5,037 nucleotides of DNA, taken from positions 1 to 5,037 of the forward strand of contig CALKVG010000430.1 of NCBI GenBank assembly GCA_937998045.1. Direction: 5' to 3'. The notes beneath the pieces were generated by a model. The model was not told where the DNA came from, searched no databases, and was given only the letters and a program-made list of their open reading frames with translations. Within the stretch, counting starts at the first letter, position 1, and each line of letters opens with the position of its first letter. The DNA is from an uncultured Myxococcales bacterium (GTDB taxonomy: Bacteria; Myxococcota_A; Polyangia; Polyangiales; Polyangiaceae). Below, in pieces: positions 1 through 5,037 of the stretch. Made by a program: the position numbers and the translations under genes.

Positions 1-42
1 CGCGTAAGATCGTCGGCAGCGTCAGATGTGTATAAGAGACAG
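1..42 (+). other. Illumina Nextera (Tn5 tagmentation) adapter contamination, not genomic
   Basis: Positions 10-42 match the Nextera read-1 transposase adapter exactly as I know it: TCGTCGGCAGCGTC at 10-23, then the 19-bp Tn5 mosaic end AGATGTGTATAAGAGACAG at 24-42. The eight bases before it (GCGTAAGA, 2-9) match, from memory, Nextera i5 index S517/N517, and base 1 (C) would be the last base of the P5 oligo. The order P5-index-adapter-mosaic end is that of a finished sequencing library, so this is untrimmed read-through carried into an assembly, not a natural Tn5 or IS50 end. Genomic sequence begins at 43. Any reading frame starting inside 1-42 has a false N-terminus. Confidence 0.98.
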
Positions 43-1963
43 CTTCGAGACCGCGAGCATCGCCGACTTCTCCCGTCGCCGTCGCTTCCTCACGGTCGCA
101 TCGTTTGCGGCGGCGTTCCTCTCCCTGGGATACGTGGCCCTTTACCTCCGGGGGGGCCCGCGGGCGCCCGAGGCATCGTCCTACTGGCTGCAGGGGCGAG
201 CCTTGTCCCACGGGGCGCTCTCCTGGACGGTCCCCGAGCCGACCGCGAGCTTCCGCGCGCGGTACCTGTGGTTCGCGGCCCCGGATCGACTCGCGGGCGT
301 GTTCCCCCCGGGCTTCGCGCTGCTCCTCGCGCCCGCGTTTCTCGTCGGCGCACCGATGCTGGTGGGCCCCCTCGTGGCGGCGTCGCTCCTCGTCGCCAGC
401 TGGTTTCTCGCGCGCGAGATCGCGCTCGAGGCCGGCGCCAGCTCCGATCGCGCCGAGGGGATCGGGCGAATCGCGGCCGGCCTCTCGATCGTCTCCGCCG
501 CGCTCCGGTACCACACCGCGGACATCCTCCCATACGGAGCCGTCGGCGCCGCCACGGCGGCGTCCCTTGCCTTTGCGTTGCGAGCGAGGCGCGTGAACGA
601 GCCTCGCCTGCTCGGGTCGGCCGGACTGCTCGTCGGCTTTCTTTTCGCCACGCAGCCGCGGGCAGCCGTATCCGCCGGCGTCCTCGCGCTGGTGCTCGCC
701 GCGGGCTTCGGCGCGGCGCGGCGCCGAGCGCTGACCTGGACGCTCGCGTGCGGGATGCCCGGGGTGCTCCTGGTTCTCGCCGCCAATCACGCCGCCACGG
801 GCCGAGCGTTCATGTCGCCGGACACGTCTTACTTCACGTGGGTGGAGCCCCGCGCGGCCTCGAGCGCAGCCGCCACCCTCGGTCTCGCGCTGCGCCGCCT
901 GCGCGAGCACTCGCTCGACGTCGCGAATTTCGAGCCTCTGGCGCTGCTGGCCGCCGTGCCGATGCTCGGGCAAGTGCGCGGTCGCGCCGCACGGCTGGCC
1001 GGCCTGCTCGTGGCGGGCCACCTGATCCTCTGCGCGTTCCTGCCCAGCACGGCCACGACACCCGCGATCGGCGCGCCTCTCCTCGCGGGCGCGCTACCGG
1101 TCGAGCATGCCCTCATGGCAATCGGCCTGTGGCAGCTCTTCCCGCGCTCGCTCGCGCCCGCGACCGCCGGCACTCTGGCCCTCTCGCTCGCGGGTTTCGC
1201 CGTGCACGCATCGTACGAGCACATGGGGGCGGCCATCAGCGGCTTCGGCAGGCCCCGCTACGAGCCGGACGTCGGGCGCGAAGCGAACATCGCCCACGGG
1301 CTGCTCTTTTTCGACGACGACGCGGGCTATCAGATCGCCAGCGACCCCGGCACCACCCCGAGCCACGGCATCCAGGCGGCGCGCCTCCGCGGCGACGACC
1401 ACGACCGCTTGCTCTACGACTCGCTCGGCCACCCGACGGTTCATCGATACAGCCTCAGCGCCGCGGGCGCTTCGGTCGTCTTCTGGACGCCTCAGGGCGC
1501 CGGCGGCGACAGCTGGCGCTTCGAAGCCGAGGCCGACTGGCCGCCGTATCGACTCGCCCGAGGGCGCGCCGAAGCCTTCGACTCCCCCAACCCCTGCGCC
1601 TCCGATGGACGTGTGCTGCTCTTGTCGCCCGACAGCGGCGCCGAGGCCACCGTGACCCTCGCGCTCCCCGCCCCGCGAGGCTCCACGCCCGGCGAACGCC
1701 GCGTGTGGAACGTCACACCTCGCGTCTTGCAGCGAGGCGGCGCCGGGACGGCGAGCATCGCGCTCGTCGCCGACGCCGACCTGAAAAGCGGTGCTCCGAT
1801 CGCGGAGTGGACCTGGGCCGATGCAGCCGTGGGCCCGACGTGCGTCGAGCTGCCGCCCCATCCCGTCGAGCTCGGCGGCGATCGTACGAGGGTTTGGCTC
1901 GTTGTGCGCGCCAAGGGCGGGCCGGTCGCGCTGGACAAGACCACCCTCCGTCCGGCGCGGTAG
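43..1963 (+). CDS. Polytopic membrane protein, GT39/PMT-like glycosyltransferase family, 5'-truncated
   Basis: The frame is open from the adapter junction to TAG at 1961-1963, giving 639 visible residues (residue 1 = Phe at 44-46). The true start is lost; the ATG at 26 lies in adapter. A basic run (R11-R14) just before the first membrane segment (about 15-35) suggests only a short piece is missing. About 8-10 hydrophobic segments follow up to residue ~397. PMT/GT39-like landmarks seen: an acidic residue (E43) in the first extracytoplasmic loop before a YWLQ stretch, a PPG motif at 88-90 leading a hydrophobic helix, a helix ending near Q204-P205-R206, and an N-x4-G motif at 248-253. Residues ~400-639 are a soluble, probably periplasmic, domain with an Asp-rich FFDDD segment. 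Known members use polyprenyl-phosphate sugars to glycosylate proteins or envelope glycans; no substrate can be named here. The usual DD/DE pair is reduced to one acid, so activity is uncertain. Another polytopic envelope protein is possible. Confidence 0.6.
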
Positions 1964-1984
1964 TCGGAGCGCCTCCTGCGCTTG

Positions 1985-2004
1985 CCGGGGCGCGGCCCCC
2001 CCGG
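1985..2004. repeat. GC-only inverted repeat downstream of the membrane-protein gene
   Basis: CCGGGG at 1985-1990 can pair with CCCCGG at 1999-2004 across an 8-nt loop. An alternative fold pairs GGGGC (1987-1991) with GCCCC (1995-1999) around 3 nt. It lies 21 nt after the stop codon at 1963, where a terminator would be expected, but no T-run follows, so it is not a canonical intrinsic terminator. In sequence this GC-rich, such a stem can also arise by chance. Confidence 0.3.
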
Positions 2005-2031
2005 GGTTCCGGCGGGCCCGTTCGGCGACGG

Positions 2032-2061
2032 TTGACGATCCGGCAAATGCAGGCGTATCGG
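2032..2061 (+). promoter_or_regulatory. Candidate sigma70-type promoter for ihfB
   Basis: TTGACG (2032-2037) is one base from the -35 consensus. It is followed by an 18-bp spacer and TATCGG (2056-2061) as a weak -10. Transcription would start near 2068, leaving a leader of about 39 nt that contains the GGAG Shine-Dalgarno of ihfB. The element lies in a 143-bp gap after the upstream gene. The same TTGACG, 18-bp spacing and a TAkCGG -10 recur at 4802-4831. This is motif matching only. Confidence 0.4.
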
Positions 2062-2093
2062 TAGGTTACGCGCTTCGAATTGCGCGCCTGCCC

Positions 2094-2097
2094 GGAG
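2094..2097 (+). promoter_or_regulatory. Ribosome binding site fixing the ihfB start
   Basis: GGAG lies 9 nt before the ATG at 2107. It selects this ATG over the in-frame TTG at 2080, which would add nine residues not found at the N-terminus of IHF-beta proteins. It is the only clear Shine-Dalgarno sequence before any start codon in this window. Confidence 0.65.
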
Positions 2098-2106
2098 CGG
2101 AAGCGA

Positions 2107-2427
2107 ATGACGAAGAGTGAGCTCATCGATGCGCTTGCGGAGCGGCGGACCGACCTGACGAAGGCTCGCGCCGAGCTCGTCGTCAATTGCGTGTTCGACG
2201 CCATGACCGAGGCATTGCAGCGGGGCGAGGGCATCGAGATCCGCGGCTTCGGCAGCTTCACCGTCAGGCCGTACAAGCCCTACTCCGGCCGAAACCCGCG
2301 GACCGGAGAGCCCGTCGACGTCCCGGCGAAGCGCCTGCCCTTCTTCAAGGTGGGCAAGGAGCTCAAGGAGATCGTCAACGGCAGCCGGCACCTGCCCATC
2401 ACCGGCGGCAAAGACGACGAACCGTAG
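2107..2427 (+). CDS. ihfB: Integration host factor beta subunit / HU-family DNA-binding protein
   Basis: This 106-residue protein belongs to the HU/IHF family of dimeric nucleoid proteins that bend DNA in the minor groove. The N-terminus MTKSELIDALA is the form typical of IHF-beta. Two N-terminal helices (about 3-39) give the dimer body, IEIRGFGSF at 43-51 is the conserved beta-strand core, and GRNPRTG at 61-67 is the tip of the DNA-binding arm, with Pro64 in the position of the intercalating proline. FFKVGKELKE at 79-88 closes the fold. Family members are usually 90-100 residues; here a tail of about 14 residues (93-106) ends in Lys-Asp-Asp-Glu-Pro. The ATG at 2107 is chosen because the family N-terminus begins there and GGAG precedes it. 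tyrS follows after 43 nt, so co-transcription is plausible. IHF-beta normally pairs with IHF-alpha, not seen here; the protein could act as a homodimer. The family call is very safe, the beta-subunit label less so. Confidence 0.93.
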   Translation: MTKSELIDALAERRTDLTKARAELVVNCVFDAMTEALQRGEGIEIRGFGSFTVRPYKPYSGRNPRTGEPVDVPAKRLPFFKVGKELKEIVNGSRHLPITGGKDDEP

Positions 2428-2453
2428 GTCGTCGGTCTGCGCCCGGGCCGGGG

Positions 2454-2462
2454 TGCTATAGC
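2454..2462 (+). promoter_or_regulatory. Candidate extended -10 element at the tyrS start
   Basis: TGC followed by TATAGC (2457-2462) resembles an extended -10 box and lies in the 43-nt gap between ihfB and tyrS. I see no good -35 at 17-18 bp. Transcription would start around 2469-2471, at or next to the tyrS ATG, and there is no Shine-Dalgarno before that ATG. Together this fits a leaderless or nearly leaderless tyrS transcript in addition to read-through from ihfB. Confidence 0.35.
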
Positions 2463-2470
2463 GCGCGCCC

Positions 2471-3724
2471 ATGCAGTCGTTTCCTCCGGTCGACGAGCAA
2501 CTCGCGCTTCTCGAACGGGGTGTGGTCGATTTTCACACCCGCGCCGATCTCGAGCGGCGCCTCGAGCAGTCGCGAGCGAGCGGGCGACCCCTGCGCGTCA
2601 AGGCCGGCTTCGATCCGACGCGTCCGGACTTGCACCTCGGCCACACGGTGCTTCTCCAGAAGATGCGGCAGTTTCAGGATCTTGGGCACACCGCGATCTT
2701 CCTCATCGGCGATTTCACGGCGATGGTGGGCGATCCCACAGGGCAGAACGAGAGCCGTCCGCGCCTGTCCCGCGAGGCGGTGGAGGCCTCTGCGCAGACC
2801 TACCTGGAGCAAGCGTTCAAAGTCCTCGACCGCAGCCGCGTGGAGCTGCGGCGGAACCGCGAATGGATCGAGCGCCTCGCGATGGACGAGGTGGTCGAGC
2901 TGATGGCGAAGTTCACCGTGTCCCGCATGCTCGAGCGCAATGACTTCGCCGAGCGCTTCGAGCAGGGCCGCGCGATCCACCAGCACGAGTTTCTCTATCC
3001 GCTGCTCCAGGGATACGACTCGGTCGCTCTGGAGTGCGACGTCGAGCTCGGCGGCACCGACCAGCTGTTCAACTTGCTCGTGGGCCGCGACCTGATGGGC
3101 AAGTACGGGAAAACGCCTCAGATCGTGATGACGGTTCCCCTCCTCGAGGGAACCGATGCACGCATCGAGAACGGCGTCGTCGTCGGCAAGAAGATGAGCA
3201 AGAGCGCCGACAACTACATTGGGGTCCAAGAGCCGCCGAAGGCCATGTTCCGCAAGGCGATGCAGATCGACGACGACGTCGTCTTCCGCTTCTTTCGGCT
3301 GCTGTCGAGGCGATCGACCGCCGAAATCGAGACGCTGGAGCGCGAGAAAGCGGCGGGCCGCAGCCCGCTGGAGATCAAAGCGCTCTTCGCGCGGGAGATT
3401 GTCGAGCGCTTTCATGGCGCACCGGCCGGCGAGCAGGCCGCGCGCGAGTACGAGCTCGTGTACGCAAGGGACGCCGTCCCCGAGGACGTTCCCCGGGTCG
3501 AGGTCGCGCCCGAGGAGGGCATCGCCGAGCTGGCCTGGGCTCTGAAGCAGGCCAACCTCGTCCCGACGACCAGCGAGGCGCGGCGGCTCGTGTCCCAGGG
3601 CGGCGTCGAGGTCGACGGCGCGCGCGTCAGCGATCCCCGGATGGCCCTTGCGCGCGGCGGCGAGTACCTGGTTCGCGTCGGCTCGAAGAACCGGCGCTTC
3701 GCGAGAATTCGCGTCCTGGGATGA
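2471..3724 (+). CDS. tyrS: Tyrosine--tRNA ligase, KMSKS (TyrZ-like) type
   Basis: This cytoplasmic class I synthetase, 417 residues, activates tyrosine with ATP and charges tRNA-Tyr. The Rossmann catalytic domain carries the HIGH-type signature as HLGH at 55-58, after KAGFDPT. The second signature is an exact KMSKS at 241-245, which separates it from E. coli-type TyrRS (KFGKT) and places it with the TyrZ-like branch. Y176, Q180 and D183 keep the Y-x3-Q-x2-D spacing that recognises tyrosine, within QGYDS, followed by ELGGTDQLFNLLVGRDL. The C-terminal part, about 350-417, is an S4 RNA-binding domain that contacts the tRNA. The length is normal and no key residue is missing. The ATG at 2471 fits the usual family N-terminus (FPPVDEQL), though it has no Shine-Dalgarno. 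The stop overlaps the next gene by 4 nt. No T-box leader fits in the 43-nt gap upstream. Confidence 0.97.
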   Translation: MQSFPPVDEQLALLERGVVDFHTRADLERRLEQSRASGRPLRVKAGFDPTRPDLHLGHTVLLQKMRQFQDLGHTAIFLIGDFTAMVGDPTGQNESRPRLSREAVEASAQTYLEQAFKVLDRSRVELRRNREWIERLAMDEVVELMAKFTVSRMLERNDFAERFEQGRAIHQHEFLYPLLQGYDSVALECDVELGGTDQLFNLLVGRDLMGKYGKTPQIVMTVPLLEGTDARIENGVVVGKKMSKSADNYIGVQEPPKAMFRKAMQIDDDVVFRFFRLLSRRSTAEIETLEREKAAGRSPLEIKALFAREIVERFHGAPAGEQAAREYELVYARDAVPEDVPRVEVAPEEGIAELAWALKQANLVPTTSEARRLVSQGGVEVDGARVSDPRMALARGGEYLVRVGSKNRRFARIRVLG

Positions 3725-4791
3725 TGCATGCCCGATGCGCGTCGGCGACCCGGCGATGGACCGACGACGCGTGCGTCCTCGGGCGACGACGGGCGCTCGT
3801 GCTGTTCGCGGGCGCTGTCGCGGCAGCGTGCGCCAGTCCCCGTGCGCCGCCGCTCGACGCCCCCGCCCGTTCGAGCCTCAAGATCGACCCGATCGTCGAC
3901 CTCGTGCCGGCTGCGGGTCTGTCCTGGCTCCTGCACTGCCGCCCGCGGCAGCTCGCAGCGAACCCCGCCCTGATCCCCGCCATCGCCTCGGTCATCAGCG
4001 AGCAGCGATTCGAAGCCTTCGCGCGCGGACACGGCGGCGTCGACCTTCGCGAGGTGCACGAGCTCGCCATCGCCGGCTTTCCCGAAACGACTCTCGCGCT
4101 TGCCCGCACCCTCGTGTCCGAGGCTCGCATCGAGGCGTCGTTCGCGGAGCGCGCATCGTCGGTGGAAGGCCGCGTCATCGAAGGGGACGTGACGCGATTC
4201 TGGGGAACGGTGGGCCAAGAGCGGGAGCAGATCGCGGTCCTCGGGCGCGAAGGGGTGGCGCTCGAGCGGGGGCGTCTGGGGCCGCTGAGGGCGGCGCTCT
4301 ACTTCGCCCAGGGAAAGCTTCGGCGCGCGCTCCCTGCCTTGCGCGCCGAGCCTCTCTCGCGAGCGGCGTCGCTGGTCGACGTCGGCGATCGCGCCCTCCT
4401 ACGGGCGTTCGCGCCGGGTCCTTTCGAGGGCGACTGGGCGGCCGGCGCGGGCGGTCTTTTGCGCGCAGCAACGGCGGTCGCGGCGGCGGCGTCTCCCGTC
4501 GAGGGACGCTCGGAAGTCGCCACGCGGTCGGCCCTTGGCGTGCGCGTCGTCATTACGGGCGCCTGGGGTGAGCAGGCGGCGGCCGCAGCCGAGCGCCTGG
4601 GTGCCGCCTTCCGGGTCTTTGCCGACGACCCGCTCGGGCGCCTGCTCGGACTCGACCACCCTCTCGAAGGCCCTACGCTTTCTGGCGAAAGCGACGTCCT
4701 ACGACTCGAGGTCACCCTCGACCCTGTCCCGATCGGACGTGGCCTGAATGCTGCCACCGGAGGGTCGATCGCGGAAATCCTGGCGTATTGA
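3721..4791 (+). CDS. Predicted lipoprotein of unknown function, coupled to tyrS
   Basis: I do not recognise this 356-residue protein. The first 37 residues look like a lipoprotein signal peptide: a long n-region, three arginines (22-24), a hydrophobic stretch (25-36), then Cys37 in an AAAC context followed by Ala-Ser. This would be cleaved by signal peptidase II and lipidated. The lipobox is weak because residue -3 is Ala, and the Arg pair could also suggest Tat export. The mature part is a mixed alpha/beta sequence rich in Ala, Arg, Leu and Glu with no membrane segment; Ala-rich helices occur near 257-267 and 285-297. The frame opens with two consecutive ATGs (3721, 3724), and the tyrS stop TGA (3722-3724) sits between them, so translation is probably coupled. 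No later plausible start keeps the signal peptide. A secreted non-lipidated protein is the main alternative. The reading frame is secure; function is unknown. Confidence 0.82.
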   Translation: MMHARCASATRRWTDDACVLGRRRALVLFAGAVAAACASPRAPPLDAPARSSLKIDPIVDLVPAAGLSWLLHCRPRQLAANPALIPAIASVISEQRFEAFARGHGGVDLREVHELAIAGFPETTLALARTLVSEARIEASFAERASSVEGRVIEGDVTRFWGTVGQEREQIAVLGREGVALERGRLGPLRAALYFAQGKLRRALPALRAEPLSRAASLVDVGDRALLRAFAPGPFEGDWAAGAGGLLRAATAVAAAASPVEGRSEVATRSALGVRVVITGAWGEQAAAAAERLGAAFRVFADDPLGRLLGLDHPLEGPTLSGESDVLRLEVTLDPVPIGRGLNAATGGSIAEILAY

Positions 4792-4801
4792 CTCGCCCTC
4801 A

Positions 4802-4831
4802 TTGACGTCGGACGCCTCCTAATGGTAGCGG
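4802..4831 (+). promoter_or_regulatory. Candidate sigma70-type promoter for the 3' partial gene
   Basis: TTGACG (4802-4807), an 18-bp spacer and TAGCGG (4826-4831), with TGG directly upstream as an extended -10 element. It lies in the 70-bp gap after the lipoprotein gene, with a predicted start near 4838, about 24 nt before the ATG at 4862. The hexamer and spacing match the element before ihfB. Evidence is motif matching only. No terminator-like stem with a T-run is visible in this gap. Confidence 0.4.
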
Positions 4832-4861
4832 ACCCCGCTCGCTCGTACCCAGCACCCAAAC

Positions 4862-5037
4862 ATGGCTCGCACAGCTCGCACCGCCTCCGCTGCCCCGGCC
4901 GCTCCCCCCGCGTCGCGCTCGACCGTGACTTCGAATTCCTCTGCGAAGTCGAACGGTAAGCGCGTTTCGAAGCCTCCCGCTCGGTCGACGTCGGCGCCGC
5001 CGCCTGCTGCTCGCCCGCCGAGCCCCCCCCCTCCTTC
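4862..5037 (+). CDS. N-terminus of an Ala/Pro/Ser/Arg-rich protein, 3'-truncated, function unknown
   Basis: An open frame from ATG at 4862 runs to the window end (58 complete codons and 2 bases) without a stop. The visible part is low-complexity and basic: almost all Ala, Pro, Ser, Thr, Arg and Lys, with a short KSNGKR segment near 29-34 and a proline run (PPPP) at 55-58. It looks like a disordered, nucleic-acid-tolerant N-terminal tail ahead of a folded domain that is not in view. It has no signal peptide or membrane segment. There is no clear Shine-Dalgarno, but the promoter-like element at 4802-4831 is well placed. Alternative frames are possible in such GC-rich sequence, so the gene is probable but not certain, and no function can be assigned. 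Confidence 0.5.
   Translation, partial: MARTARTASAAPAAPPASRSTVTSNSSAKSNGKRVSKPPARSTSAPPPAARPPSPPPP

Noticed and set aside
24..42. Tn5/IS50 mosaic end as a natural transposon boundary
   Set aside because: It is the hyperactive 19-bp mosaic end and is preceded by the Illumina adapter and index, so it comes from library preparation. No transposase or insertion sequence is present.
1094..1861. Antisense frame of 255 codons opposite the membrane-protein gene
   Set aside because: Gly/Ala/Arg/Val-rich mirror of the sense coding sequence with no recognisable motif or start signals.
28..2064. 678-codon frame parallel to the membrane-protein gene
   Set aside because: It starts in adapter sequence, is dominated by Arg, Pro, Ala and Gly, and has no hydrophobic or domain pattern. 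It is a shifted shadow of the real gene in GC-rich DNA.
2080..2106. TTG start at 2080 for ihfB adding nine residues
   Set aside because: The family N-terminus MTKSEL starts at 2107 and GGAG at 2094-2097 serves that ATG; the extension would place the Shine-Dalgarno inside the coding region.
2428..2470. T-box riboswitch or tRNA-sensing leader before tyrS
   Set aside because: The gap is only 43 nt, too short for a T-box, and no specifier or antiterminator structure is visible.
2456..3415. Long antisense frame opposite tyrS (319 codons)
   Set aside because: It lies wholly opposite a confidently identified synthetase and reflects its codon bias. It shows no domain of its own.
3034..3720. Upstream extension of the lipoprotein frame into tyrS
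   Set aside because: This stretch is an Arg-rich shadow of tyrS. Signal-peptide features and natural composition begin only at the ATG pair 3721/3724.
3412..4218. Antisense frame across the tyrS-lipoprotein junction (268 codons)
   Set aside because: It overlaps two sense genes whose frames are better supported, and its translation is low-complexity Arg/Ser/Ala.
1..5037. CRISPR array, tRNA or rRNA gene, prophage or defence genes
   Set aside because: No regularly spaced direct repeats, no cloverleaf-like segments and no phage or defence protein motifs were seen on either strand.

Overview
This is a high-GC bacterial fragment, by eye near 70% GC with a strong G/C bias at third codon positions. 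It reads as ordinary chromosomal housekeeping sequence, with no mobile elements, RNA genes or CRISPR. The protein types and base composition suggest a myxobacterium or related deltaproteobacterial lineage (Myxococcota), but this is inference, not a placement. All genes I accept lie on the + strand.

Layout. Bases 1-42 are not genomic. They are the end of an Illumina Nextera (Tn5) library adapter: one P5 base, an 8-base index, the read-1 adapter and the 19-bp mosaic end. Genomic sequence starts at 43, inside a gene. From 43 to 1963 is the 5'-truncated gene of a polytopic membrane protein resembling bacterial GT39/PMT-type glycosyltransferases, with a soluble C-terminal domain of about 240 residues. 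A 143-bp gap with a GC-rich inverted repeat and a candidate sigma70-type promoter leads to an IHF-beta/HU-family DNA-binding protein (2107-2427). After 43 bp comes a complete tyrosyl-tRNA synthetase of the KMSKS/TyrZ type (2471-3724). Its stop codon overlaps the start of a gene for a predicted lipoprotein of unknown function (3721-4791). A 70-bp gap with a second promoter-like element precedes the start of a low-complexity Ala/Pro/Ser/Arg-rich reading frame (4862 to the end), cut by the window edge.

How the genes relate. ihfB, tyrS and the lipoprotein gene are close enough to be one transcription unit (43-nt gap, then a 4-nt overlap). tyrS may also have its own start-proximal promoter giving a leaderless or nearly leaderless mRNA. 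The products do not form an obvious pathway: DNA architecture, tRNA charging and an envelope lipoprotein. The membrane glycosyltransferase-like gene upstream looks like a separate unit.

I did not find an exciting undescribed system. The points most worth a second look are the adapter contamination and the false protein N-termini it creates, the unknown lipoprotein coupled to tyrS, and the two promoter-like elements that share the same hexamer and 18-bp spacing.
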